NCBI RefSeq assembly: GCF_000006565.2
Contig: NC_031476.1
Location: 3,682,458 to 3,746,457, forward strand
Origin: Toxoplasma gondii ME49
Lineage: Eukaryota; Apicomplexa; Conoidasida; Eucoccidiorida; Sarcocystidae
Length of the DNA stretch: 64,000 bases
Reading direction: 5' to 3'
The position numbers and the translations under genes are program-made. This document shows positions 1-12,486 of the stretch, piece by piece. Positions within the stretch are counted from its first letter, which is position 1. The number at the start of each line of letters is the position of its first letter. Under the pieces are notes generated by a model, which was not told the origin of the DNA, did not search any database, and saw only the letters and a program-made list of their open reading frames with translations.

Positions 1-2862
1 CTCTTTGTGTGTATCTCTTCCCCTCGCTGCATTTTCTGTTCTCTCTGTTTTCTATGCCTTCGCTTGTCGTTCCGCTTCCCCGTCTTCCTCTCTTCCGGGA
101 GATCTTTCTCTTGCTCCGTCTTCCGCCCCTTCGCTATTAGTTCTCCTTTCCGCAAGGCCCACTTGCGATTCCTTCTCTCCTGTCTCTCTGGTTTCTCTCT
201 GGATTTTTTCCATCCACTTTTCAGTGGAAACGCGAGCCCTGCGCCGAGCGACCCTGCGAATTCGAATCGCTTCAGCAATGCCAAGTCGATTTCTTCGGAG
301 CAGTTTTTCGGAACTTCTGGCAGCACAAGGTAAACGTTTGCTGCATGAACTCGAGCTTCGCATTTCCTGAAAAGGACTGAAGAGTCTCCTTGACTCACAA
401 GCACGAAACGCTCCAACGATCAAACGTCATTGGGTTGATGTCTGTCCTCTTATAAAGTCGCTCGTGATTCGCTGCTCGAGCTGTCAAGCCACCATGCCTT
501 TGTCTTTGCCTTTCCATGCCCTCGGCGGCGGAGCAGGCGATGGCTGCTCAGGGAACTGTGTCCGCAGCAAGAATGTGCAGAGACGTAGAATCGCGGAGCT
601 GAGGAGGGAGGTGAGAAAAGAAGCTCATATATAGAAAAGCAGCGCTCGACCCTGCAATAGAGAGAGAAAGAACTCCTCCGGCTTCCTTTCAAGGAATGCC
701 GCTTGAGATTCTCTTCGTTCGTAGGGTGTGAGCGAGCTGTAAAGTGAAAATCTGTCCAGTGTGTAAAGTTCAAACGTCATGCGGCGCAACAGGAGTTTTC
801 ATTTCGAGGGAAGCACGCATGAGGAAGAAGGGCAAAGTCAGTCGGTGCAGAGACTCCGACCGAACACAAACTGCGTTTGAGAACGCAGGGTGCATGGGAG
901 GCGTTTAAAGTCCAGGCGCCCGAGTACCCAGGGCGCTTGACCTGGGGCACCGTGAGTTTGTCTCAAAAAGAGATTCCGGTGTCTGCTTTCGTGACCGGCA
1001 GACAGCACGAGCGGTTCTTTCCTCTCGTACCTGCGGGGCATTGTTAGTGACGCTCCCGGTGCTTCCGAGAGAAGAATGAGAAGGGAGAGGAAACTGAAAA
1101 AGTCAAACTTGCGACGAGAAGAAAGGGATTTCAGGGTGTAGAAGCGAGTGAAACTCGACGCTAACCTGTCCCGGCGAACATCTCGTCTGTGCGAAAGGAA
1201 AAACAGCTCTGCGTCCATCTAGAAAAAAAAGAGTCATAAACCGAGGCTTAGACTCGAGACGAAAAAAACAAATCTGCACTTGCGACGCAGAGCTTTGAAG
1301 TTCGTCTGGCTCTGCACAAGCTTGTGTGTCGAAGTCTCTTCAAGGACTCTCAGGAGACATTTCACACGGAGCTCCTTTGAAAAAGCAGCTGTGCATGCAA
1401 GCCTGTGCCGTGAGGGAGTCAATCGATCGCTTTGGTGGAGACGAAACAGAGAGAGGGAGAAAGGTGGACCAGATTTTGTCCGGGAGGGAATGAGGGACAA
1501 AGTGGACTCTGAGATGAGAACCTGGCATGCGCATACTTCCGAAATGGACGCCTGCTTGCGGATCAACTCACAGTTCACTTATTTCACTTATTCCACTTGC
1601 AACACACACACACGCAGCAACGATGAAATGCATGCGTCACAGACAGGAACAGACGACGTCAGCTGTGACGCCCTTACGTTCGATACATGTGCAATCACGA
1701 GTATGTCGTCATACGCATACATACATATATACATATATATATGTATATATATATATATATGTATATGTGTATATGTGTATCTGTGTATGTATATATGTAT
1801 TTGTGTCTATGTATGTATGTCTTTGTGTATATGTGTGTGTGTATGATTCTGTATTGAGAGCAGAGCATGCATGTTGGATGTCACGGGATAATTAAGGATG
1901 GAAACTTGGCAGAGTGGCTGGAGGTGCCTCCCTCTGCGGCTGCATGTGGGGCGTTTTGGATACGGAGAAATGGTTCGTAAACAATGTGATGTCTGTGCAG
2001 AGGGTCCGCCTCATTTCAAGCAGCAATTAACGTGGATCCGTCGAAGCGCAGCATTTCTTCGGATGAGTATTTCGGCGTCGATTCAACGAAAAAGCAGAGC
2101 AGAGTGAGTGGTGGATGCACACGCACTTCAACGTCTTTCAGTTTGTTTCCTCCGTTTTTCGGCGCGCTTCTGGGTCTCCTCGTCTGCAAGTTTCTCTCTC
2201 CGTTCTGCGGTACACCTCTTCGTCTGATGTGTGTCTTCTTTGTCTCCTTCTGATTCGAACGCATCTACAAGTCCATGGATTCCCTGTTTTCTGCGACTTC
2301 ATTTCCTTCGTTCGACGCTCGAGTCTCCGTTGCTTACCGAGTCTTCGGAAATTCCCGTTGTGCTTCCCCAAACGATTGACCTCCGTGTGCTTCTCTCTGT
2401 TTGCTTCTTGAAATTGCATGCTTGTGCGACGTTCTGGACCCTCTCGTCGCCCTGCGGTCTCTGTTTGGTCACTGGGAAAAGCATGCGAGCCTGCTGCTAT
2501 CTCTTCTTTTTCTGTTCTCAGCTTGCGGCGTTTGAGGACCAGGCCGTCGTCCACTGTAAGTCCTTTCTTTTTCTAAGCCCCGCTTTCTTTCTTTTTCGTG
2601 TCTCTCAGTCACGCCTTTTCTCTTTCCTTTCCGCGTTCCACATCCTGGTGCGGTTCCTTTCTTCTCGGATTCCCTCCCAGACTCGTTTCTCACACTCTAC
2701 GTCTCGTTCAACGCGGTCTCTGTCTCTCTTTCGTGGACTCTCGCCGCAGTGACTCGTCTGTCTTTCCTGTTTCTCTTTCTCCTCTTTCCACCGCTACGAC
2801 TCCTCGACAGATCGCTTCCCGGCTCTTCTAAAATACACATATCTAAACTCGAATGTCCATAC

Positions 2863-2897
<35 letters not shown>

Positions 2898-3392
2898 GAG
2901 CGTGCATGAATTTTGTATGTGCAAGTTTCGACATGTGAAGGTGTGTCTCTGTGGAGCAGTAGATTTTTTTTTTGTGTTTTTCTGTATGGTGCGGACGAGA
3001 ACGCCTTGGAGTGTATCAACGGTGTTTACGTTTTTTTCACTGTGTTTTTCAGTGGACAGCCTGAAGATGTCGGCGCAACAGGGCTGGGCGACACTGGCGT
3101 CTGTCGGAAGCGATGTGGGTCTCGAGAAACAGAAAGAAGGCCATTCTTCGGAGGTTCTCTCACCTGCGTTTGCGTCTGCAGTCATATGCATAGAGCTGCT
3201 CGGTCACATTAGTGTTGATTCAAGTTCAAGGGATTCCTGTTTCTTTTCCTTTCCTGGCAACAGTTGCCTCCCGCTTTCAAGGGAGTCATAGACCCGGTGT
3301 GCATCTTTGCATCTGCACATCCATTTGTCTCCGTAGAGAAACGCACATGTAGACGGGTCTGTGAGAGTATGATACACAAAGACGAATCTACG

Positions 3393-3423
<31 letters not shown>

Positions 3424-3622
3424 GTATGTATGTGTGTGTCTAGAGTTGCTTGCATGATTCCGTTTTCTCTCTTTATGCGCGCGCATGCGTTTAGAGGTTT
3501 GAAGACCTTGCGCCTGTGTTTCGATTTCCGGCGAATCCGGTGTATCTGTTCGGCGTTTGCTTTTTTCCCTGCGTTTTGGCCAGGCTGTTAGTCGTGCCAG
3601 AGACTGGCTCACCGGCTCGTGA
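1..3622 (+). CDS. ArfGAP of the Glo3/ARFGAP2-3 type, 3' part (5' end outside window)
   Basis: Only the C-terminal part is present. Supported exons are 225-329, about 2024-2103, 2522-2555, 3053-3114 and 3584-3622 (stop). The exon at 225-329 encodes a segment with SNRFSNAKSISSEQFFG and the exon at 2024-2103 encodes KRSISSDEYFG. Repeated ISSxxxFG motifs of this kind are the Glo3 motif of ARFGAP2/3 proteins, which activate Arf1 GTP hydrolysis on Golgi/COPI membranes. The last three exons join in phase and end SRARDWLTGS. The catalytic zinc finger would lie upstream of the window. The exon at 225-329 ends in phase 2 and the one at 2024 needs phase 1, so at least one exon between them is unresolved; a candidate at about 552-575 has a weak donor. 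The introns hold (TA)n arrays. Family call rests on the two ISS motifs and is fairly firm; exact exon edges are less so. Confidence 0.7.
1721..1844. repeat. TA/TG-rich microsatellite in ArfGAP intron
   Basis: Interrupted (TA)n passing into (TG)n and TATG units, inside an intron of the ArfGAP gene. Confidence 0.9.
2865..2896. repeat. (TA)n microsatellite
   Basis: Near-perfect TA dinucleotide run inside an ArfGAP intron. Confidence 0.95.
3393..3420. repeat. (TA)n microsatellite
   Basis: Perfect TA run in the last ArfGAP intron. It is the last long TA array before about 23.85 kb. Confidence 0.95.
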
Positions 3623-6256
3623 GAGGCGAAAAGAAAGGTACGTGCAGATGAGGTTTTTGTTTTTTTTCGAGGTCTAGACGGGGCACTGTGTTCCTCGGTT
3701 GATGTCCTTGACTCTTCTCTGCGAGTTTCCGTGTCTTCTTTTCTTTCTGTGAAACGCGGATCTTCTTTGTTGTGTCGGTTCCTTCAGGTTTTCGGGTGTC
3801 CACGGAAGCAACGTGAGAATCGAGTTTCGCTTTTTCTTTTGAAAGGTCGCTTTTCTCTCACGACGGTTTCGTCTGGCGTTCAGCGGTGCCGGAAAGGGAG
3901 AAGCGCCATCGAGGTGCCTTTCCTTTTTCCCTGTTCGTCCTCTCCATCCTCGCTTGTGTCTCTCCTCTGTGGCTGTTGGGCGTTTTCAAGATGTCTCTTT
4001 TCTTTGTTCATGAAGAGTGGAGGGTCAGTGTTTGTGAAGGGGAAACGGAACTGTTTTGAAAAAGAGCTACTTTAGCAGCGCAGCAGAGGACTTCCTGCGT
4101 TTCGAGACACGGACGCGTGACAAGAAACTCTGCTTTATGCCGTTTTGGTCGGACAAAAGTGCAACGTTTTTAAGTAGAGAAAACAGCGACAGCGGATGTC
4201 CGCTGTGGACGAGAAACGAGAGCGAAGGGACCTCTTTCTGGTAGGAGTGAGAGGCAAACTCCGTCATCGTTTGTGCTTTTCTTCTTTTGGAAAGAAGGGG
4301 AGAGACAGGGCACAGAAACGCTCGCACAGGTGGGGAAAGAATTCGTAAGACTGGGAAGAGATCGGTTTCGATGCTTGTGTTTTGTAGCGCTCGTGTTTGA
4401 GAGAAGTCGCTCTCTCTATGTGTTTCTGTTTTTGTGGGTTTTTTGAAAAGGATTGTGGGAGAAAGAAGCCGAGTTTTCTCGGATTCGAGCCACGTGGGCG
4501 CCTCTTACTCACTGCCAGAGTAACAGAAAGAACTGTGCGCACTCGGGTGTTTGGAGAACACGCATGCAATCGCTTCAGTCTCGTTGTGTCTGCGTATTCC
4601 GCAATCTGAACGAGAACCACCCCGCAGAGAAAGCCGGGAAAAGGGGAGCTTTCGTGCCTGGTAATCTACCGGAAATCCCCAGAACGCGAAAGGTGCCCTC
4701 AGACTTCGAACAAGCGCTTAACTACAGGATACGAAACGTCAGAAGCTTGCACAATTGACAACGGATCTAGTGTCTGTACATCTGTACACCGAGTCGTGCG
4801 TCTACGTGATCACGTCAAAGGCGTCTGCGTTTGTTACCGTCACTTTCGGGGGCTTTTGTCTGCGTTTCTGAGAACTTGTCGCGCTGCGCGTTCTGTGGGT
4901 CTCCCGCGGATGTCGTCTGTCCGTCTGCCGTTCTGCTCTGGGCTTGTGCAAAGCCACAGGGTTTTCGGGTGTCTGTTTTCTGGGGACTCCCCTGTGTCTA
5001 CATCGTCAAGGCTGTGTACACTTTTTTAACCGCAAAACCGCCAAAGCCCACTTTGGCCTTCGAAGAACGACATGGAAAGGCTTCAAGCAGATCCCGTTCG
5101 CCTGAAACGGGCGCGTCCCTGTCTTCTTTGACATTCCCGACCAACAACGGCGTCGCGTGCCAGAGAAGCCAGTTAGTGCTGCCATTTCCTTACGCTCTTA
5201 GCTTTGTCGGCAGCTCTGAAGGAAATCGGACGTAGTAGCTTTGGATTTCAACCCAGTTTGCTTGCCACACACATAGCAGCGTATCGACGCCTTTGGCGAC
5301 TTGCTGTTTCACCACAGTTCTGGGGACACGGAATCGTGGTGAGCCAGTTCTATTCGCTGTCGGGTTCGTTTATGGGGTGTCAAAGGCTAGTGTCGCAGAA
5401 TGACGTGTCAGGTTTTACGAGCAAGCCACACTTCTTCTCCACTCGCTCGACGTCAGCAAGAAAAGACTCCACTGCTTTTTTTGTGTCCATGCGAGGAACA
5501 AACGTTGACCGCGAGGGCCCGCGCGAGTCACAGCATGTGTCAATTTGTCGACCACTCTTGTACGGCGCGCCTTTTTCGTGTTGCAACACTCAGCTGTGAG
5601 AAACTAGGATGCCAGTAGCTCTATCTGTGAACTGCACCAGAGACTGGAAAGCGGAAATTGCGTCAAGCATTTCCTGAAGTCCGTGGCATCACAGCGATGC
5701 ACATCACGCCTGAATGTACTTTTCTATGCGAGAGTAAGAGTAAGTCTTTTGTGGGAGCATATCGTACAAGACGGACTGCTCGTTTTGATCTGGAAGGACT
5801 GTGTTCACCGGAGGCAAGGTCTACTGTGTTAGCAAAGCTTGGTTTAGGCTTTTGGTGGGAACACGCGGACTTCCTCTCCAAAGGATAATGCTGTTGTCAG
5901 GTACTATGTCACTGGAAACGCTACTCTCCTCTGTGTGGGGCTGAATGCTTCCGCCCACAGTTTTTGCATGCACAGATAAAGTACTCTTCCGGATCGTTCA
6001 GCTGGAGAGCCTTTGTGGCTTGCTTTATATGCATTCGCGTGCGGCTTTGTGAAGAGTGGGCGTTAGGTCGAAGTGCCCCACCATGGATACCTTGAGACGC
6101 AGTTGACACGAAGGCTGGAACTCTGAGCTAGACGAGCCGTGAAGCGAAGAGTTTATCTACATACCGAGAATGTGACAAGGGCTTCTGTCGATGTTGACAA
6201 GAGCCAGTATCTGTCGTCAATTCTCGGAGAAACGTTCAGGTATCTAGGTCATTGAA
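3623..6256. other. Intergenic: ArfGAP 3' flank and upstream region of RIIa-domain gene
   Basis: No exon chain with consistent phase or recognisable protein motif was found on either strand. Open frames here are short and lack splice support. The first part is presumably the ArfGAP 3' UTR. A T-rich to balanced composition shift begins around 4.7 kb. Confidence 0.6.
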
Positions 6257-7363
6257 ATGGCAGACGCGTCACGCAGATCTTCCGGGTCCTCATGGTGTGG
6301 CTGCTCCGGCAACAGGAGTGGACAGCAAGAAACACAGAGAGAGTCCTGCGACCGACGTGTTCTTGGTGTGAGTCCCAGGGCAGACGAAACGCCGTTAAAC
6401 ACTTTCTTTGCAAAGCCAATCTCGGCATCCGACAGAACTGTCAGTTCGGATGACTGTGGCGATGTGCTTAGGGGAGGTGCCACGACGTTAACAGCCGAAC
6501 AACAGCTTGTGCAGCGAAAAAGCCAAGTGGAACTGATGATCGAAAACGAACGGTGAGCTGGGCGGTCGTTTTACGGGGAGACCTTTCGTAATGTTCCTCT
6601 GCATTTACTCAAAGGGATGCACTTACCGGCTACGATGTAACTAGGGAGGCATACATAGCCGGAATGAAGAATCTGAAGATAGCACCGACAGGAACATGAC
6701 TGAAATGCATACCAGTAAGTATATAGATACCACCACCAAATCCATTGAGAACGTGGATGAGTTCCTCGATGGAGTTCAGTTGTTCGCGCGCTGAAATCAA
6801 GTAAAGTTCGCATCACAATGCGAGGGCCGATTCTGCACACAAGCTCTTGGGATGTGGACCGTCTTTTCGCTGTGTGGCTGTGAACATCGGAGTGGAATTA
6901 CCATAACCGTCTGCATCATCCATGGTACTCGCTAACAGAGCCCTTCGCGTCATGTCTTTTGAATGACATCTGATTCCTTTGCCACACAGCACGAACTTCG
7001 TACTTGGCAGGGCACAACGCGCCTTTTGCATCGCTTACAAAAAACGCCAGCGAGAAGCATGTCGTACGACTCTGTACACATTGTAGAACACGTCTCCAGT
7101 TTGACACGGAGTGGTGAGTCTATTTAGCGACGATATACGTTTCTTTGCTGTTGGGTGTCTTCCGCAGGTACCTGCGACACCATGCTGAACTGCAAGAAAT
7201 GCTAGCACTGTTCATGACGAAGGTTCTGGAGGACAAACCAAACAACATCCTCAAGTTTGCTGGAGAGTTCTTCACTCAAGATGGTCTCAAACAGCTCGTC
7301 GAAGCACAGGCGGATGAAGAAGACACGTATAGCGGCATTGATGAAAAACTGGAAGAAGTTTGA
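6257..7363 (+). CDS. Small RIIa (dimerization/docking-like) domain protein
   Basis: Two exons, 6257-6552 and 7168-7363, join in phase (CG|G gives Arg) with a GTGAGC donor and TTCCGCAG acceptor, for 163 residues. Exon 1 encodes a Ser/Arg/Gly-rich, probably disordered N-terminus. Exon 2 holds a helical segment starting YLRHHAELQEMLALFMTKVL and continuing with EDKPNNILKFAGEFF. That HxELxxxLxxFMxxxLxxKPxNIxxFAxxFF pattern is typical of the RIIa fold, which dimerizes and docks amphipathic helices of AKAP-like partners. The C-terminus is acidic (DEEDTYSGIDEKLEEV). RIIa-only proteins are often found in flagella and the cytoskeleton; a cytoskeletal or kinase-anchoring role here is inference. The single 615-base intron has no TA array. 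Confidence 0.75.
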
Positions 7364-8641
7364 GTTCCAAGCCTGCTTTGTGTGTGTCCTTCTACAACGC
7401 GCAACTTCTCAGGGAGGAACTTTTCAAGCTCCGTACAACAGATTTCTGCCTGATTTTAGTCTGCGAGAAGGTTTTCTTCAAAAATGGATGGCACTGTGAT
7501 TCACACGTTGTGGACATGCAGGTTGACGTGTGGCGTTCAGCCACTTTTCCAGCACTCTTGATGAGACAGTACCGATGACGGGCGCTCCATCGAGGAAACC
7601 TGTGGACACTCACTTTCCACATCAAGCTATTTACTTCTAAACACAGGTGTTCCAATCGTGCAACAACCCAACGACGGAAACGGGAGCAACATCTGCCACA
7701 AAACCCATTAGGATGACCTTTTACCTCCGACCACCAGCTTGCCTTCGTTACAAACAACACAACAAGTATGTCCCGACAGCGCTGCATTTATCCTACTGCA
7801 GCTGCTGAATTGGAGCAGATAAACTCCGGTAATCACTGAACTGGTTTCCATAAGAGAACCGATGCAAAGTCCGTCGTCTTGATCTGGGACATGCGGTTTT
7901 TCCTCTTTTGTAATGAGCATTCCAGCAGGCGCTGAACAGCTGTCTTCCGACGGAACACATTTTGGCAAATGTCTACAGAAAAGACATTAAGATATATTAC
8001 CTTGTTTTCTGTAGAACTTCGGTTGTAAGTTCCCCCATTGCCACGCGACTGCCAAAGGAGGACGCAGTGGCTTCCCTACCCGCGCTGTGTATTTTGGGAA
8101 CCTCCAGTGTGCTGGTTCTCAGATCGTCTCCTAATAAATCCTGTTAAGTCAGCAGAAGGACGATTTGTTGCCATATGGGCGTCGAGAACACCTGACAGAC
8201 GAAAATAACAGTAGTTTCCTCAACTTCGGATTCACAACGTCGCAGTACCTCATCCTCTGCCCCGACTTTACGCACTCTCCTGAATTGGGAACCCTACACA
8301 TGCACCGACACAATTTCCGTTGCGTCCGTAGCATCGATATGATCTTTTGAGTCGAGCAACATAACTATATTTTAACAACCCCGTCTCTTGTCGATTGTTG
8401 CCGGAGGTGTTGCGTTATTTGTGTCTTTTCGCAAGACGCCTATTCCCGTGTTTCATGGTCAACTCTGCAGGGGCTGCCGCCCTCCGGCAGCTCTGAGCTC
8501 CGTCCAGCCGGCCAGAAAAAACTGACCCTCTCTCTTTACCAAACAAAACTTTGTTGAATCTCCGGCGCATGCACTCGTCCGTCGTTTCCCTTAGGAAGCA
8601 CCATCAGGGTATCTCATGCGCCTGACGATCGCTACCCAAGG
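7364..8641. other. Intergenic spacer
   Basis: Between the RIIa-domain gene and the uS17-like gene. No supported exon, RNA gene or long repeat seen on either strand; presumably 3' UTR and the promoter of the next gene. Confidence 0.6.
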
Positions 8642-9419
8642 ATGGCTCTCAATCTCTCGTCTACGCTGCTTCACTGGCACTACAAGACGTGGCAGCGCAA
8701 CACTGCTGGGTACCTGCGAACGTGTAAGGGAGAAACTGCATTCGATGTGTTTTTTGGCCAACGGCTCAGTCCAGTTTGTTGTCCAGCATTTCGGCGGGTT
8801 TGTAGAAGCGAGTGTCTGACCCCTACGACAACTCACTAACTGCATCTAGTCTGTGTGGAAAGGAAGTCCTGGTTTATGCACTTTGACTTGGAGTTCGAGG
8901 GTAAAATTCAAAGAACAGTATGTTGCCACAAAAAGGAGTCGCTCATTCACCCGACGTGTCTGCGTGTCCGGGTGCTGCAGTCATGCGCAACAAGCTGCCG
9001 AACAATGAGATGATTGGATACGTCATCAACGACAAGCATCCGAAGTCGATTCGAGTTGCCTGTGACAGGTGAGAAAGCTATGTTTTGACGGCTCTTTTCC
9101 GCCGCCGACCGCTCTTCAGAACCGCGAGTTCTTTCCTACTGCCGTTTCGTACACAACGTTCCACGTTGCACCTCGCCTGTCTACGGATTTATGGCACAAG
9201 CCAGAGACTACAACTGTGTCACTGCATGTGCTTTGCAGGTTCATGTACGTCATGCGCTACAAAAAAACGTTCCGTTACACGAAGAAAGTGTGGGCACACG
9301 ACGAGGAAAGCGAAGCAAGGCTGGGTGACGTGGTCAGGATACAGCCGCTCGGATATCGAATAGGTCCGTGGAAAAACTATGTTCTGGTTCGTGTCCTCCA
9401 TAAAGAACCTCGAGACTAG
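8642..9419 (+). CDS. uS17-family ribosomal protein, probably mitochondrial
   Basis: Three exons, 8642-8723, 8981-9068 and 9239-9419, join in phase for 116 residues. The core reads [18 protein letters not shown], then [16 protein letters not shown], then [20 protein letters not shown]. This follows the OB-fold plan of bacterial-type S17: GxVxxxKxxKTxxV, the K-H-DE loop, and a GD-V-I-x-x-RP-like strand. S17 binds the 5' domain of 16S-type rRNA. The proposed first exon ([20 protein letters not shown]) is Arg/Lys/Ser-bearing without acids at its start, like a mitochondrial presequence, and is chosen because its phase matches exon 2 (T|TC). An in-frame ATG at 8983 is the alternative start. Apicoplast location is less likely, since no signal peptide is visible. 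Core family call is firm; start and organelle are inferred. Confidence 0.78.
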
Positions 9420-10616
9420 GGCTTCGTGTGTCGGAGAGCTGAAGTGCCGTGAATTTTAAGGATCACCCCTGTATAGAGCTCCGGCGTGAGCTGCGTGGTT
9501 GTCGCAACGGGGTTCACGGCCCCACGCTAGGTATGCATGTTTCTCTGCTGTCGAACATGTGTTGACTTATGTGGGAACGCGTCTTCAAATAACTGTGTGT
9601 ACCGTTCTACCTGGTTGCCACAGTTTCGAATCAAAAGAAGTTACACTTTACATACAGCTGGCATGCTCTGTAGAATGACGCTTACGACTAAGGCAGCACC
9701 AGATCTGAACACTTGCCTTCAAGAAGTACTCGGTGAAACAGAAACGTTTGTCAAGCTACAGACTTTTTACATTCGAACAGCAAGACTGTAGTCTAGCTCG
9801 TGCTGGAATAGCGCCTCTTAGGCAAATACCGCGACTGCAACGTCACGCGACGAAGCACATCTGACAACAATTTTTATAGCTGCGTAGAGCTTCGGAGATC
9901 CACATAACAAAAGGAATGTTCGGTACATGGAACACCCCGATGTGTTCGCGGGTACAGAAGCACGCCTGGTGCTCAATTTTCTTGCCACACCCGTCGATCA
10001 TTGTTGCGTTTCACAGCCATCTCGGCACTCCCATAGCTGCATTACATCGACTTATTAAATCGACTCGCTGCATCCTCAGGCTCTGCTGGTTGACGGGAAG
10101 TTATCAGAAACCTGGCACAGCAGATGTGCGATTGACAGGTCGCAGGGTTGCAGACTGAAGCAAGCGGGACCCCCCTATTTGAGTTTGGAGCAGTTGCCAC
10201 TTGTCAATGAGAGACCTCGTTTGATGCAACCCCGGTGATATTGACACTCGAGATTGCATCAAGGGTTCGATCCCGACTTGCCGGCCGTCACTGCGAACCC
10301 ACGTTGACGAAAACGTCGCTGGACCCTCCAGCATTCCGGGCACCCAAGACATTGAAACGGCGCATGGACGCTGAACTTGACCTGAGAGGTTTGGACTGAA
10401 GGATGCCGGGACATCCGTTGCCTCATTCGTCATTACCAGCCGATCCGGGTAGATCTCCGGATAGAACAGTGCCACCGGCTTCCCTGAGGACAAATACGAA
10501 CATCGCGGGTCCTCACTTTCATGAATGACGCCCACAGTGAACATAGCCGTTCTACACGAAAGAATGTCACCAAAAGCAAGAGCGATGAAATCTGAGTGCA
10601 GCGTGCACACAGTGGG
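9420..10616. other. Intergenic spacer between convergent genes
   Basis: Lies between the 3' ends of the uS17-like gene (+) and the orphan gene (-). I see no supported coding exon, only short unsupported open frames; expected to hold both 3' UTRs. Confidence 0.6.
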
Positions 10617-12486
10617 TCACTTTTTTCTGGCTATTAGTGAGCTCATTCTGCACGCGTCGCGATTCTCACATCTGCTTGGTGAAACCGAAGATCTATGACT
10701 CCCAACCAAAAAAAGCTTTTTTTTCTCTGGACTTGTAAATTTTCTTCCGAACTTCATCGTTACTCTTTGTCTTGGTTGCGTTTTCTCTTCGAGGCATTCT
10801 TCATGCTCAGCTGATTCGATACCAACTTGACATACGAAAAAAAACCGAACCGCGGAGACCGCCACTCCTCGAGTGTGCTTCCTCACTCACAACCACGTCA
10901 TCACTGCATCCACGAAATGCCACGCGCTGGGACGTACCTGAGAAGTTATACGTGAATTCAGCTTCAGGTGGACCCCGATTCTCTGTTGATCCTCCTTCAG
11001 CACCATGAGTGCCGCCGCTTCTGTATTGTAACCCTTCCCCAGCCAATGGAATCCGGTGATTTTCCGCCGATGTGGCACCTAAAGAGCGCCCATTTTCGTG
11101 GGGATTCCGCGACTCTTTGCATCGTTCCCTAGGGCTAGAATGCAGCGTGCCATCCACAATCGCGTGGAAATTCGATGGCATGTCCCAAGTGCCGTCGGGT
11201 GGGGGGAACATTTGCCGAGTGTATGGATTCTGCGTTTCGGGCAGACGCACGTAGGGTTCGTTTGATATCCCCATGGTCGCCGGGTTCCGCAGAGGCCGTA
11301 CCGAAGATCCCTTAGTCTCGCCACTGAGGTAGCACATTTGATCTCCGGGCTTCCCTTGTAACCGGTTTGCTGGGTACTTTGACGGATTTTCATGCACGCT
11401 GTGCAGGCGAGAACCTGATGGTTTTGAAGTTTTCCGCTCAAACCCATTGTTCCTCTCCACAGACGGAGTTACTTGCTGCAGGAGCTCGAAAGCTTCCAGT
11501 AACTCCGGCGGTAGAGATTCAGGTTGCGAGTCAACTCGCGCGGTATACGGCTCTCTAAACACCGGCCCAGCATTCTGCATGTCATCGGATTCTGCTCTCT
11601 GGCGGTAGCATCGCTGAATATGCCCGGAAATATGGACGGTTGACGTCTGCTTTGCGCGATGGCTGGCATTTCGACATTGTTCTGCCGCTGGGACCTCCAA
11701 CAGTTTGCGACCCCCTCTCGCAGCGGGCCTCGTTGCCGGACTGCCACAAGCAGGCCGAGGTTCAGAGGATGTCCTTGAACGCAAACGCTGGGATATACCC
11801 TCGAGCCCTGCTGGAAAATATGTGGATCCTATCGGCCGTCGTCCACCCGAATCCTGAGTTTGAGGCTGGTTTGTTTCTTTTAGCAAATTCTCGTCGATCT
11901 CTATGCCCGAGTGGGTCCATTGGGGAGAGTAGTTTTCTGCTGCGTGCTGCTCCATTCTCTGTACAACATCTCCACTCAATGACGCACACATGACTGCCCT
12001 TGTCTCAGGAAATATCCGGTGAACGACCACGTCCAAATCCCTTTCTGGATCACCGAGGCAAAGCGGCGTGTTGTCTCCTGCACTGCAGGCAGTGTCTGCA
12101 TTCCGGTATGTCAGAGTTATGACGTCTTCTTGTCGCACGAAATTCAGAACGTCTGCCCACTTCCCACAATAAATCACTTCTTTACTGGCAGTTTTAGAAT
12201 GCTTAAAAAGCAGATCCGACCGTATGGACGCAACTGTATCATTCTCCTGGGTTGTTGATAATGTTCGGAGAAACATTTTGCACGGGCTGAAAAACCCCCA
12301 TCTGCCAGGCCTTGAGAAGTATACCCTACCAACAAGTTGTGGCCTCGTAGGCTTGGAAGACTTCTGCAAGCGAGCGCCTTGGCGTGGTGACCCGGGGGTG
12401 CCCCGAGTTTGTTTTTTCGGCTTCTGTTGCAGAAGCCGTCCCCGCAAGAGGAACGAGCTTCTCGACACACCTGGTCGGATGCGCAT
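10617..12486 (-). CDS. Unidentified basic, low-complexity protein (orphan)
   Basis: Not recognised. A long exon (12486 down to 10938, 516 codons) ends at a CAG|GTACGT donor. A second exon (10825 down to 10617) restores frame after a pyrimidine-rich acceptor, giving 585 residues. The first 70 residues are rich in Arg, Lys, Ser, Gly and Pro and nearly free of acids, suggesting an organellar presequence or a nucleic-acid-binding tail. Residues about 100-190 look globular (EVIYCGKWADVLNFVRQ, then EDVITLTYRN and LDVVVHRIFPE). The rest is Ser/Arg/Pro/Glu-rich and probably disordered. The C-terminal exon is Lys/Arg-rich and ends SSLIARKK. The 516-codon open frame is much longer than expected by chance here. 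Start uncertain: an upstream coding exon is possible, and MFLRTLSTTQENDTV offers an internal start. No membrane segments seen. Confidence 0.55.

Noticed and set aside
1280..1846. Open frame ending in Tyr/Ile/Val/Cys-rich 'membrane-like' sequence
   Set aside because: Translated TA/TG microsatellite; many such artefacts occur at other TA arrays (for example 3.2, 25.9, 27.2 and 43.3 kb).
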